From Mesorhizobium sp. M4B.F.Ca.ET.058.02.1.1 (GTDB taxonomy: Bacteria; Pseudomonadota; Alphaproteobacteria; Rhizobiales; Rhizobiaceae): a DNA stretch of 64,000 nt. Below the pieces are notes generated by a model. It ran no database searches. It was not told the origin of the DNA and worked only from the letters and a program-made list of their open reading frames with translations. How positions within the stretch are numbered: position 1 is the first letter of the stretch; the number at the start of each line of letters is the position of its first letter. Where the stretch lies: the NCBI RefSeq assembly GCF_003952505.1, contig NZ_CP034450.1, positions 992,001-1,056,000 on the forward strand, written 5' to 3'. The position numbers and the translations under genes were made by a program. Below are positions 38,177 through 47,031 of the stretch, one piece after another.

Positions 38177-39652
38177 TTGGCATCATCGCTGACCACTTTC
38201 ACCGACGAGGCGAAGATCGCTCTCGACACGCTCTCAGGGCGCGCCGCCGAGCTCTTTTCGCCGTCGCTGAGGCTGGGGGTCACCGGCCTTTCCCGCGCCG
38301 GCAAGACGGTGTTCATCTCTGCGCTTGTCCACAACCTGATCCATGGCGGGCGCCTGCCGCTGTTCGAAGCGCAGAAATCGGGGCGCATCGCGCGCGCCTT
38401 CCTCGAAGAGCAGCCCGACGATGCCGTTCCCCGCTTCCAGTACGAGGATCATGTCGCGGCGCTGGTCAACGACCGTGTCTGGCCAGACTCGACGCGCGCC
38501 ATTTCCGAGCTCCGGCTGACCATCGAATACGAATCAGCTTCTGGCTGGAACCGTATGTTTTCGGCTGGAAAATTGTCGCTCGACATCGTCGACTACCCGG
38601 GCGAATGGCTGCTTGACCTGCCGCTGCTCGGCAAATCCTTCGCCGATTTCTCGCGCGAGGCGATGGAGATGGCGGCACTGCCCGTGCGCGCCGATCTTTC
38701 CGAGGGCTGGCGGACGCTCGCCGCTCAGATCGATCCCAACGCCGATGCCGACGAGATGACGGCGCGCCGGCTTGCCGAGGCCTTTTCGGCCTATCTCAAG
38801 GCGTGCAAGCTCGACGAGCGCGCGCTGTCGACCTTGCCGCCCGGCCGTTTCCTGATGCCCGGCGACCTCGACGGCTCGCCCGCGCTGACCTTCGCGCCGT
38901 TGCCGGCACTGGCCGAGCGGCGGCCCCGCCCCGGTTCGCTGCAGGCGATGATGGAGCGGCGCTACGAGGCCTACAAGACGCATGTGGTGAAACCGTTCTT
39001 CCGCGAGCACATCACGCGGCTCGACCGCCAGATCGTGCTGATCGACGCCATGCAGGCGCTGAACGCCGGCCCGGCCGCCATGGCCGACCTGGAGCGTGCC
39101 GTCACCGAAATCCTCGCCTGCTTCCGCCCCGGCCGCGGTAATTTCCTCACCGACCTGTTTTCACGGCGCATCGACCGCATCCTGGTGGCGGCAACCAAGG
39201 CCGATCACCTGCATCATGTAAGCCATGACCGGCTGCAGGCGATCGTGCGCCGGCTTGCCGACCGCGCGGTGGCGCGGGCGAACTTCACCGGCGCCGATGT
39301 TGACGTGGTCGCCATGGCGGCGGTGCGCGCCACCCGCGAGGGCACTGTCAAGCAGGGCCGCGAGACCTTGCCCGTCATCATCGGCATGCCGCTGAAAGGC
39401 GAGAAGATCGACGGCGAGACATTCGACGGAAAGACCGAAACAGCCATATTTCCCGGTGATTTGCCGGAGAAAGTCGATGCAGTGTTTCGAGCCTCCGAAA
39501 CGCAGCCGCCGGACGGCGGCGAGCCGGCGATCCGCTTCGTGCGTTTTCGCCCGCCGAAGCTCGAACGCACGGCCGAGGGCGTGACGCTGTCGCTGCCGCA
39601 TATAAGGCTCGACCGCGCGCTGCAGTTCCTGATCGGAGATCACCTCGCATGA
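38177..39652 (+). CDS. YcjX family GTPase-like protein
   Basis: A 491-residue P-loop protein. Walker A is GLSRAGKTVFISALVHNL near residue 40, DIVDYPGEWLLDLPLLGKSF provides a switch II-like DxxG/DYPGE motif, and late segments FLTDLFSRRIDRILVAATKADHLH resemble the NKxD region. YcjX family members are stress-associated and unresolved in function. The start is TTG at 38177 (AGAGAG at 38165-38170); an ATG at 38172 is out of frame. The stop overlaps the start of the YcjF-like gene (ATGA). Confidence 0.9.
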   Translation: MASSLTTFTDEAKIALDTLSGRAAELFSPSLRLGVTGLSRAGKTVFISALVHNLIHGGRLPLFEAQKSGRIARAFLEEQPDDAVPRFQYEDHVAALVNDRVWPDSTRAISELRLTIEYESASGWNRMFSAGKLSLDIVDYPGEWLLDLPLLGKSFADFSREAMEMAALPVRADLSEGWRTLAAQIDPNADADEMTARRLAEAFSAYLKACKLDERALSTLPPGRFLMPGDLDGSPALTFAPLPALAERRPRPGSLQAMMERRYEAYKTHVVKPFFREHITRLDRQIVLIDAMQALNAGPAAMADLERAVTEILACFRPGRGNFLTDLFSRRIDRILVAATKADHLHHVSHDRLQAIVRRLADRAVARANFTGADVDVVAMAAVRATREGTVKQGRETLPVIIGMPLKGEKIDGETFDGKTETAIFPGDLPEKVDAVFRASETQPPDGGEPAIRFVRFRPPKLERTAEGVTLSLPHIRLDRALQFLIGDHLA

Positions 39653-40731
39653 GCGCGCCCCGCAGACCCGCTGCCTTCCGCATCGAGCCGGAAGCGAGCC
39701 AGGAGGCGCCGAAGCGCCACGCCGAGGCGGAGCCTGCGCGCAAACCGCGCGCGGCGAAGGCCGGTGCCGCCGTCGTCATTCCTTCCGAGATCGACGTCTT
39801 CGACGAACCGAACCTGGTCGCGGCCGAACCGCCGCCGGCCAGCGCGCCGCGCAAGCGTTCCCTGCTCGCCCGCCTGTTCTTCGGCGCCGTGGGCGTGCTG
39901 GTTTCGCTGGCGGTCGGCCTGTGGACGGACCAGCTCATCCGCGACCTGTTCGAACGCGCCGAATGGCTGGGCTGGCTGGCCGCCGGCATGGCGGCGATCG
40001 CGGTGTTCGCGCTCATCATCATCCTGGTGCGCGAATTCCTGGCCATTGCCCGCCTCGCCGAGGTCGAGAAGCTGCAACGGCGCGCGCTCGACGCCGTCTC
40101 CAGAGACGACCCGAAGGCTGCGCGCTCCGTCGTCGACGAGCTTTCTGCCTTCGTCGCAGCCAAGCCGGAGACCGCGGCCGGCAGGCGCTCGCTCGCCGGG
40201 CTGCGCGGCGAGATCATCGACGGCGGCAATCTGGTGCGGCTCGCCGAGACCGAGATCCTCGGCCCGCTCGATGCCCGCGCCAGGGTGATGATCCTCGAAG
40301 CGGCAAAGCGTGTGTCGCTGGTCACAGCTGTTAGTCCGCGCGCCCTCGTCGACGTCGCCTATGTCGTGTTCGAGGCCGGGCGGCTCATTCGCCGCCTCTC
40401 GGAGCTCTATGGTGGCCGGCCGGGCACGCTTGGCTTCTTCCGGCTGGCGCGCAGCGTCCTTGCCCATCTGGCGGTCACCGGCTCGATCGCCGTCGGCGAC
40501 AGTTTCGTGCAGCAGATCGTCGGTCACGGCCTTGCCGCGAGGCTTTCGGCGAAGCTCGGCGAAGGCGTCGTCAACGGCATGATGACGGCACGAATCGGCA
40601 TCGCGGCGATGGAAACGGCCAGGCCCCTGCCCTTCATCGCCGTCAGGCGGCCGGGACTGAGCGATTTCCTCTCCGCGCTGACATCGTTCGCGGCAAGGAA
40701 AGACGGTGAAACTTCGGCCTCCGGCAAGTAA
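39649..40731 (+). CDS. TIGR01620/YcjF family membrane protein
   Basis: A 360-residue inner-membrane protein. A disordered Ala/Pro/Arg N-terminus of about 65 residues precedes two membrane helices (LARLFFGAVGVLVSLAVGLW and WLGWLAAGMAAIAVFALIII), then a DUF697-like region ending IRRLSELYGGRPGTLGFFRLARSVL. YcjF-type proteins are encoded next to YcjX, and the four-base overlap here confirms a two-gene unit. The biochemical role is unknown. Its last helix pair (AVTGSIAVGDSF...) is typical. Confidence 0.88.
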   Translation: MSAPRRPAAFRIEPEASQEAPKRHAEAEPARKPRAAKAGAAVVIPSEIDVFDEPNLVAAEPPPASAPRKRSLLARLFFGAVGVLVSLAVGLWTDQLIRDLFERAEWLGWLAAGMAAIAVFALIIILVREFLAIARLAEVEKLQRRALDAVSRDDPKAARSVVDELSAFVAAKPETAAGRRSLAGLRGEIIDGGNLVRLAETEILGPLDARARVMILEAAKRVSLVTAVSPRALVDVAYVVFEAGRLIRRLSELYGGRPGTLGFFRLARSVLAHLAVTGSIAVGDSFVQQIVGHGLAARLSAKLGEGVVNGMMTARIGIAAMETARPLPFIAVRRPGLSDFLSALTSFAARKDGETSASGK

Positions 40732-40820
40732 TCGGCGCGGCCAAGTGACGAAGCATTAACCAATCTTGTTCATGGTCTGACACGTCTAGCAAACAGCGTC
40801 CTTGCTGCCGGGTGTCGTCT

Positions 40821-41375
40821 ATGAAAAGTGTAAATCTGTCCTGCGTCCTGTCTTTCGCGGTCGCGGTTGCGGCACCTTTGAGTTTTGCCGAAGAGGCCTT
40901 TGGCGCAGAGCCCGACAAGCAGTTCTTCCAGTCGGTCGAAGGCAGGTGGGTCGGCCCGGGCGAAATCGTCGCCGGCAAGTACAAGGGCACGAAATTCACC
41001 TGCAATTTCAATGGCACGACGCCTGACGGCAAGACCGGGATGACGCTCGACGGCGATTGCCGGGTTGGCGTGTTCACCCAGAAGATGTCCGCGACCGTCG
41101 AACGCAAGGGTCGCGAAGGCTACAAGGGCAACTTTATGGGTGGATCGTCCGGCAATGGGCTCGACATTATCGGCGGCAATGTCGTCGACACCCAGAAGGT
41201 CGTGTTCACCATCAACCGCAATCAATTAAACGGTGTCATGCAGGCGCGCATCCCGGACGACAATTCGATGACGGTGACGGTCGCCGTGCGCGTCAACAAG
41301 CAGTTGGTGCCGGTGATCGGCATGAGCCTGAAGCGGATCGACACAGTCGAGGTCGGCTCGATCGCTCCGAACTGA
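40821..41375 (+). CDS. exported hypothetical protein
   Basis: A 184-residue product from ATG at 40821 with signal peptide MKSVNLSCVLSFAVAVAAPL (cleavage near AFG-AEPD). The mature part is a compact beta-rich domain: VEGRWVGPGEIVAGKYKGTK, FTCNFNGTTPDGKTGMTLDG, and the last strand QLVPVIGMSLKRID. Two Cys in FTCNFN and GDCRVG could form a disulphide. An in-frame GTG at 40812 is ignored. It is followed by a small lipoprotein on the opposite strand. Confidence 0.75.
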   Translation: MKSVNLSCVLSFAVAVAAPLSFAEEAFGAEPDKQFFQSVEGRWVGPGEIVAGKYKGTKFTCNFNGTTPDGKTGMTLDGDCRVGVFTQKMSATVERKGREGYKGNFMGGSSGNGLDIIGGNVVDTQKVVFTINRNQLNGVMQARIPDDNSMTVTVAVRVNKQLVPVIGMSLKRIDTVEVGSIAPN

Positions 41376-41392
41376 TATCCAACAACAGCAAC

Positions 41393-41422
41393 GAAAAAGG
41401 CGGCGGCCTCGGGCCACCGCCT
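41393..41422 (-). terminator. terminator of the small lipoprotein-like gene
   Basis: On the minus strand, AGGCGGTGGCCCGAGGCCGC closes into a GC-rich stem (GGCGG-x-GGCC / GGCC-x-CCGCC, one mismatch, loop TCG) followed by TTTTTCG. It ends about 22 bp after the stop at 41444. Confidence 0.75.
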
Positions 41423-41443
41423 AGCCCGTTTCGATTCGGACGC

Positions 41444-41710
41444 TCAGCCCTTGATGGCGGCGGTCACTTCGTCATAGGCCTTGCAGGCCTCGGCCAAAGT
41501 CGAGGCGTCCTTGTACTTGTCCGTCACAGCCTGCACCTTGGCCGACAGGTCGGCTGCCTTGGACGGATCCTTGGTGATCGCTTCCTGCAGCGCGGCAGTC
41601 ATGTCCTGCGCCTTCTTGGTCGCCATTTCGGCGGTACACTCAGGCGCCTTCGAGCAGGCCGAACCAGCAAGCGCCGCAACACCCACGGCAACGAGCAAAA
41701 ACTTCTTCAT
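41444..41710 (-). CDS. small exported / lipoprotein-like protein
   Basis: An 88-residue protein with leader MKKFLLVAVGVAALAGSACS. The Cys after GSA lies at a lipobox-like site, though -3 is Gly, so lipid modification is not certain. The mature part is helical and rich in Ala, Lys and Asp (KDPSKAADLSAKVQAVTDKY) with cysteines in PECTAEMA and AEACKAYDEV. The ATG at 41710 has the GAGGAG ribosome binding site nine bases away; an ATG at 41719 would sit directly on it. Confidence 0.7.
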   Translation of the reverse strand: MKKFLLVAVGVAALAGSACSKAPECTAEMATKKAQDMTAALQEAITKDPSKAADLSAKVQAVTDKYKDASTLAEACKAYDEVTAAIKG

Positions 41711-41951
41711 GTCAGTCATCTCCTCAAAAAAAGGCAGCGGCTTGATCGCCGCTCCCTCCCATGGCCGAAGCCAAGCGTCCCTTAACTGTCGATTGTGGCA
41801 GCACGCAACGCGTGCACCGCATAAACTTGTGTAACGCGGCTGCAACACAGGCAGAGGCCGGATTCGTGTTGTTCGCCGCCGGTCGATGCCCCTAGCCTTG
41901 CCTCCCGACCCCACGACATGCGAGGTAGCCTGCAGAAACGGAAAAGGCGGC

Positions 41952-43790
41952 ATGGCGGCGGAAACATCGGGCAGCGATCTGATCCAAGTGGTGGCGCTGC
42001 TCGCGGCCGGCGTGGTCGCCGTCCCGATCTTCAAGCGCATGGGGCTCGGCTCCATCCTCGGCTACCTCGCCGCCGGCGTGATCATCGGCCCGTTCGGCCT
42101 TAGAGTCTTCTCCGAATCGGAAGCCATCCTTCACGTCGCCGAGCTCGGCGTCGTCATGTTCCTGTTCATCATCGGGCTGGAGATGCAGCCGTCGCGGCTC
42201 TGGGGGCTGCGCCGCGAGATCTTCGGCCTCGGCGCGCTGCAGGTCGGCGTCTGCGCGGCGCTGCTCACCAGCGTCGGACTGGCCGGCGGCTTTCCGGTTG
42301 CGCAATCCTTCGTCGCCGGCGCCGGTTTCGTGCTGACCTCGACGGCGATCGTCATGCAACTTCTGGAGGAACGCGGCGAGATCGCGACACCCAAAGGCCA
42401 GCGCATCGTTTCCATCCTGCTGCTGGAGGATCTGGCGATCGTGCCGCTGCTGGCGCTGATCGCCTTCCTGGCGCCCGGCGGTGCCGAGATGAGCCTGTCG
42501 CAGCGGCTGACCGAGGTCGGTATCGGCCTTGCCGCGATCGTCGGCCTGGTGGTGGCCGGCCGTTATCTGCTCAATCCGTTCTTCCGCATCCTGGCGGAAG
42601 CGCGCGCCCGCGAGGTGATGACGGCGGCCGCGCTGCTGGTGGTGCTGGGGTCGGCGCTTGCCATGCAGCTTTCGGGCCTGTCGATGGCGATGGGTGCGTT
42701 CCTCGCCGGCGTACTGCTTTCCGAATCGACCTTCCGTCACCAACTGGAGGCCGACATCGAACCGTTCCGGGGCATACTGCTCGGCCTGTTCTTCCTTGCT
42801 GTCGGCATGTCGCTCGACTTGCATGTGGTGGCCGCCAACTGGCGGCTGGTGGCCATCTACGTCGTCGCCTACATGGTGATGAAGGCGCTTGGCATCTACC
42901 TCGTCGCCCGCATGCTGAAGACCGGTCACCGTGAGGCGCTGGAACGCGCCGTGTTCATGGCGCAGGGCGGCGAATTCGCTTTCGTTCTGTATTCGGCGGC
43001 GGCTGCGGTCGGCATCATCGACGGCCAGGCCAATGCGACGCTGACGGCAATTGTCATCATTTCCATGGTACTGACGCCGCTCGCTATCGTTGCGCTGCGC
43101 TACGTGACGCCGCGCGACGAGCAGTCACTCGAAGGAGTCGATGTCGCCGAAGGCCTTTCCGGCAGCGTGCTGATCATCGGCTTCGGCCGTTTCGGCCAGA
43201 TAGCCTCGCAGCCGCTGCTGCTGCGCGGCATCGATGTCTCGATCATCGACAACGAGGTCGAGATGATCCAGGCTGCGGCCGATTTCGGCTTCAAGGTCTA
43301 TTACGGCGACGGCACGCGGCTGGACATCCTGCACGCGGCCGGCGCCGGGCGGGCGCGTGCGGTGCTGATCTGCGTCGACAAGCCGGAAGCGGCGGTCCGC
43401 ATCGCGCAATTGATCAAGGCCGAATTCCCGCTGGTCACGATCCTGGCGCGCGCCTTTGATCGCGGCACCGCCCTGCAGCTCATTCGCGCCGGCGTCGACT
43501 ACCAGCTGCGCGAGACATTCGAATCGGCGCTGGGCTTCGGCGGCTCGGCGCTCGAAGCGCTTGGCGTCGATCCGGAAGACGTCGCCGAGGTGATCGAAGA
43601 TGTCCGCCGCCGCGACACCGCCCGCTTCGAGACGCAGCTGGCAGAAGGCGTGCGCGCCGGACAGCGCTTCCTGAAAGGCAATATAGGCACGCCGATCCCA
43701 ACGCCGCTGACGCCGCCGCGCCGTACCGGCCAGGCGCTCAACGAGGAGACGGCCGGCGTGCTGAGCAAATCCGAGCCCGCGGAGGAATAG
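41952..43790 (+). CDS. Kef-type cation:proton antiporter with TrkA-N domain
   Basis: A 612-residue CPA2 antiporter. Twelve or so membrane helices span about residues 10-385 (GLGSILGYLAAGVIIGPFGL, LEDLAIVPLLALIAFL, FFLAVGMSLDLHVVA). A cytoplasmic RCK/TrkA-N domain starts LIIGFGRFGQIASQPLLLRG and includes VYYGDGTRLDILHAAGAGRA. Such proteins export K+ or Na+ in exchange for H+ and are often gated by glutathione conjugates. The start at 41952 is the first that leaves a short N-terminus before helix 1. No KefF/KefG partner is adjacent. Confidence 0.93.
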   Translation: MAAETSGSDLIQVVALLAAGVVAVPIFKRMGLGSILGYLAAGVIIGPFGLRVFSESEAILHVAELGVVMFLFIIGLEMQPSRLWGLRREIFGLGALQVGVCAALLTSVGLAGGFPVAQSFVAGAGFVLTSTAIVMQLLEERGEIATPKGQRIVSILLLEDLAIVPLLALIAFLAPGGAEMSLSQRLTEVGIGLAAIVGLVVAGRYLLNPFFRILAEARAREVMTAAALLVVLGSALAMQLSGLSMAMGAFLAGVLLSESTFRHQLEADIEPFRGILLGLFFLAVGMSLDLHVVAANWRLVAIYVVAYMVMKALGIYLVARMLKTGHREALERAVFMAQGGEFAFVLYSAAAAVGIIDGQANATLTAIVIISMVLTPLAIVALRYVTPRDEQSLEGVDVAEGLSGSVLIIGFGRFGQIASQPLLLRGIDVSIIDNEVEMIQAAADFGFKVYYGDGTRLDILHAAGAGRARAVLICVDKPEAAVRIAQLIKAEFPLVTILARAFDRGTALQLIRAGVDYQLRETFESALGFGGSALEALGVDPEDVAEVIEDVRRRDTARFETQLAEGVRAGQRFLKGNIGTPIPTPLTPPRRTGQALNEETAGVLSKSEPAEE

Positions 43791-43794
43791 AGAG

Positions 43795-44343
43795 ATGGCT
43801 GAACTGGACAAACGGGCGCTCGCCGTCACCGCATTCTGGCGCGATGCCGGCGAGGATGCCTGGTTCGAGAAGAACGATGCCTTCGACGCGGAATTCCGCA
43901 ACCGGTTTCTCGACCTGCACTTCGCCGCCGCACGGCGCGAATGCGACGACTGGTGTGAACACGCCGAGGGTTCGCTGGCGCTGATGGTCCTGCTCGACCA
44001 GTTTCCGCGCAACTGCTTTCGCGGCACCGGCCATATGTACGCAACCGATCCGCTGGCGCGCCATTTCGCCGGCAAGGCGATCGCCGCCGGCCATGACCTG
44101 GCGCTCGAAGAGGACATTCGCTTCTTCCTCTATCTGCCCTTCGAGCATTCGGAGCTGCTCGTCGACCAGGCGCGCTCGGTGGAGCTCACATCCACCAGTG
44201 CCCAACCCTATCTGAAATATGCGGTCGAGCACCGCGAGATCATCCAGCGCTTCGGCCGCTTCCCGCACCGTAACCGCATGCTTGGCCGCGAGACGACACC
44301 GGAGGAACAGGCCTTCCTCGACGACGGCGGCTTTTCCGGCTGA
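43795..44343 (+). CDS. DUF924 family protein
   Basis: A 182-residue all-helical cytoplasmic protein: VTAFWRDAGEDAWFEKNDAF, LMVLLDQFPRNCFRGTGHMY, FLYLPFEHSELLVDQARSVE, GRFPHRNRMLGRETTPEEQA, all conserved in DUF924. The function is unknown. It lies 4 bp after the antiporter stop and is likely co-transcribed with it. Confidence 0.9.
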   Translation: MAELDKRALAVTAFWRDAGEDAWFEKNDAFDAEFRNRFLDLHFAAARRECDDWCEHAEGSLALMVLLDQFPRNCFRGTGHMYATDPLARHFAGKAIAAGHDLALEEDIRFFLYLPFEHSELLVDQARSVELTSTSAQPYLKYAVEHREIIQRFGRFPHRNRMLGRETTPEEQAFLDDGGFSG

Positions 44344-44376
44344 CTTCAGCCAACTGCCGCCGTCGGTCCGCTGTTC

Positions 44377-44889
44377 CTATTCCAGCCACCAGTCGCGGCC
44401 GGACGGCAAGCGCTCGATGCCCGAAATGTCGACGGTGCCGAGGCGTTCCGAGACGCTCTTGCCGCCTATCGCCAGCTCCGGCGCGATTTCGGCCAGGGGC
44501 GCCAGCACGAAGGCGCGCTCCAGCATGCGCGGATGCGGCACGTCCAGACCAGTCTCGTGGATGATCCGGTCGCCGAACACCAATATGTCGATATCGATCA
44601 GCCGCGGCCCCCAGCGCTCCTCGCGCACCCGCTTCAGCCGGCGCTCCGCGTCGAGGCAAAGGTCGAGCAGTTCGCGCGGGGCGAGTCCGGTCGTGATCGT
44701 GGCGGCGGCATTGAGGAAATCGGGCTGGTCGAGCTTGCCCCAGGGCGGCGTGCGGTAGAGCGAGGACACAGCGACGACGCTTGTCTTGTCGTCGCCATCC
44801 AGAAGGCGCAGTGCTGCCGCCATCGATCGGGCGGGATCGCCAAGATTGCCGCCAAGGCTGAGGTAGACCGTGTTATTCGGGCCAGACAA
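44377..44889 (-). CDS. folK: 2-amino-4-hydroxy-6-hydroxymethyldihydropteridine pyrophosphokinase
   Basis: A 170-residue HPPK that activates hydroxymethyldihydropterin with ATP in folate synthesis. Motifs are YLSLGGNLGDPARSM, LYRTPPWGKLDQPDFLNAA, ERRLKRVREERWGPRLIDID and VPHPRMLERAFVLAPLAEIA. It overlaps folB by 17 bp, and folB is followed by folP, so the three consecutive enzymes of pterin use lie in the same unit on the minus strand. Confidence 0.96.
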   Translation of the reverse strand: MSGPNNTVYLSLGGNLGDPARSMAAALRLLDGDDKTSVVAVSSLYRTPPWGKLDQPDFLNAAATITTGLAPRELLDLCLDAERRLKRVREERWGPRLIDIDILVFGDRIIHETGLDVPHPRMLERAFVLAPLAEIAPELAIGGKSVSERLGTVDISGIERLPSGRDWWLE

Positions 44890-45232
44890 CTGTCACCTCG
44901 ACATGGTCGAGCACGCCGGGCACCGGCGCGTTGGGCTTGCGCACGGTGATCTCGGCTCTCTTGATTTGCGGAAACCCCGCCGTCAGCGCCTTGGCCACTT
45001 CCAGCGCCAGCGCCTCGATCAGGAAACGCCGGTGCCCGGTGATGATCTTCTCGATCACCGCGAAGGCGACGCCATAGTTGACGGTGTCCTCGATGGAATC
45101 CTCGACGAGCGCCCGGCCCGGCTCGACGGTCAGCGCCGCGTCGACGTAAAAACGCTGGCCGAGCGTCTCCTCCTCGTCCAGCACGCCGTGCCGGGCAAAG
45201 AAGGCGCAGTTCTTCATGCGGATGACATACAT
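44873..45232 (-). CDS. folB: dihydroneopterin aldolase
   Basis: A 119-residue tetrahydrobiopterin-fold enzyme that converts dihydroneopterin to hydroxymethyldihydropterin. Typical text: VIRMKNCAFFARHGVLDEEE, LGQRFYVDAALTVEPGRALV, SIEDTVNYGVAFAVIEKII and LALEVAKALTAGF. The start follows folP by 3 bp and the end overlaps folK. Confidence 0.95.
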   Translation of the reverse strand: MYVIRMKNCAFFARHGVLDEEETLGQRFYVDAALTVEPGRALVEDSIEDTVNYGVAFAVIEKIITGHRRFLIEALALEVAKALTAGFPQIKRAEITVRKPNAPVPGVLDHVEVTVVWPE

Positions 45233-45235
45233 GGC

Positions 45236-46087
45236 TCAGCGTCCGGAGGGGTCGGTTTCACGCGCCAGCATAGCATCGGCCAGCGCCAGCGCATCCACGT
45301 TGATTGCGACATCGTGGACGCGAAATAGATGCGCGCCTTTCAATCTCAAAATGACGCTGGTCGCCGCTGTTCCGGCCCCGCGCCCGAGGGCGTCCCGCCC
45401 GGTCACCGCACCGATGAAGCGCTTTCGCGATGTGCCGGCCATCAGCGGGTAACCCAGCGCATGGAGCTCGGAAAACCGCGCCATCAGATCGAGGTTTTCC
45501 TCCGCCGTTTCCTTGGCGAAGCCGAAGCCGGGATCGAGCACGATCTGATCGTCGGCGATGCCGCCGGCCCGCGCGATCTGCAGCGATTTCCTGAGAAAGA
45601 AAAGCTGATCATCGATGACGTCGGGCAGCTTTCGCCTGCCGCGCCCGGTGTGCATGATGACGAGGCCGGCGCCGTTTTCGGCGGTGACGCGGGCAATGCC
45701 CGGCTCGCGCTGCAGGCCCCAGACATCGTTGACGATATGCGCGCCGGCGGCGACGGCCAGACGCGCGGTGTCCTCGCGATAGGTGTCGACCGAGATCAGC
45801 GCTTCGCCAGATTTGGCGAGCGCCTCGATGACCGGCAGGACGCGTGCCTGCTCTTCCTGGCCGTTCACGGCTGACGCGCCTGGCCTGGTCGATTCGCCGC
45901 CGACATCGATGACGGCGGCGCCCTCCTCCACCATGCGGCGCGCCTGGTCGAGCGCCGCGTCGCGCGCGGCGAACAGCCCGCCATCGGAAAAACTGTCCGG
46001 CGTGACGTTGAGGATGCCGACCACGACGGCCTTGCCGCCAAGGTCGAGATGGCGTCCATGCGCCAGCTGCCATCGCCTCGTCGTCAT
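45236..46087 (-). CDS. folP: dihydropteroate synthase
   Basis: A 283-residue DHPS, the sulfonamide target, which joins p-aminobenzoate to the pterin pyrophosphate. Motifs: VGILNVTPDSFSDGG, VIDVGGESTRPGASAV, VIMHTGRG and DPGFGFAKETAENL, with the C-terminal SRKRFIGAVTGRD. It is the first gene of the folPBK unit, divergent from the exported DUF922 protein. Confidence 0.96.
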   Translation of the reverse strand: MTTRRWQLAHGRHLDLGGKAVVVGILNVTPDSFSDGGLFAARDAALDQARRMVEEGAAVIDVGGESTRPGASAVNGQEEQARVLPVIEALAKSGEALISVDTYREDTARLAVAAGAHIVNDVWGLQREPGIARVTAENGAGLVIMHTGRGRRKLPDVIDDQLFFLRKSLQIARAGGIADDQIVLDPGFGFAKETAEENLDLMARFSELHALGYPLMAGTSRKRFIGAVTGRDALGRGAGTAATSVILRLKGAHLFRVHDVAINVDALALADAMLARETDPSGR

Positions 46088-46173
46088 CGTCCGTCAACCA
46101 TCTTGTGATCCCGCTGGAAATCAAATCCGTTGCGCCGAGAGCGGCCGTAAAGCAAGGTGGCCGAAGAGGCAAC

Positions 46174-46794
46174 ATGATGAAACGTTCGCTCGCTTGCGCC
46201 CTGATGCTCGCTTTGATGGCCCTGCCGGCCGGCGCGGCCAATCTGGTCAAGACCTACAGCTACTTCGCCATTGGCGGCCGCACGCTGGACGATATCGAGA
46301 CGCAGCTTTCCAAGCACGGACCGCAGGTGAAAAGCACCGGCTCGCGACACCCGGGCGCGACGCAAATGGCGTTCACCACCCGCGTCAGCTATGCGGAAAG
46401 CTCGGGCTCCTGCCGCATCGCCGACGCCATCGTGACCGTCAAGGTCAAGGTGATCCTTCCGGAATGGCGCCGCTCGCGCAAAGCGGATGCCGACGTGAAG
46501 CTGTTCTGGGACACGCTGTCGGCCGACATCAAGCGCCATGAGGAACGCCATGTCGAGATCGCCAAGAACCACGCCAGGCAACTGGAGGATGCGCTGAAGG
46601 CGAGCTATCCGCAACGGAGTTGCGCCGAGGCCAAGGCGAGAGCCGCGCAGATCACCGCGGCCGAACTCGCCAGGCACGACCAGGACCAGGTGCGGTTCGA
46701 CCGCGTCGAGAGCGTCAACTTCGAAAGCCGCATCCTGCGGCTGCTGCGCTATCGGATCGAGCGCATCGAGAGCGGCCAGCTGCCGCCCGCCTGA
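46174..46794 (+). CDS. exported DUF922-family protein, putative zinc protease
   Basis: A 206-residue product with leader MMKRSLACALMLALMALPAG and a DUF922 domain: VKTYSYFAIGGRTLDDIETQ, VTVKVKVILPEWRRSRKADA and a metalloprotease-like HExxH in KRHEERHVEIAKNHARQLED. Members are predicted Zn-dependent proteases of the periplasm, without known substrates. AGAGG at 46164-46168 places the start at 46174 or 46177. It is divergent from folP across about 86 bp. Confidence 0.8.
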   Translation: MMKRSLACALMLALMALPAGAANLVKTYSYFAIGGRTLDDIETQLSKHGPQVKSTGSRHPGATQMAFTTRVSYAESSGSCRIADAIVTVKVKVILPEWRRSRKADADVKLFWDTLSADIKRHEERHVEIAKNHARQLEDALKASYPQRSCAEAKARAAQITAAELARHDQDQVRFDRVESVNFESRILRLLRYRIERIESGQLPPA

Positions 46795-47031
46795 TTTTCG
46801 CCGGCACCAAGGGCGCCGGTGGCGCAGGCCAATTTCGCCGAAGCATAGTGCCAGGCGGCAAAAACTTTCGAGCCCCTGTCGAAATCGGCCTATATGGGGC
46901 GACATATGTCAGGTTCGCTGAGGCGGAGCCTGAGAGCACGAGACATCCAATCGACGCGGTGGATGCGTCGAACCGGCCAAGCCGGCCGCCCTGCCCCCAG
47001 GGTGCGCGCAAGCCCACGAAAGAACGAGACC

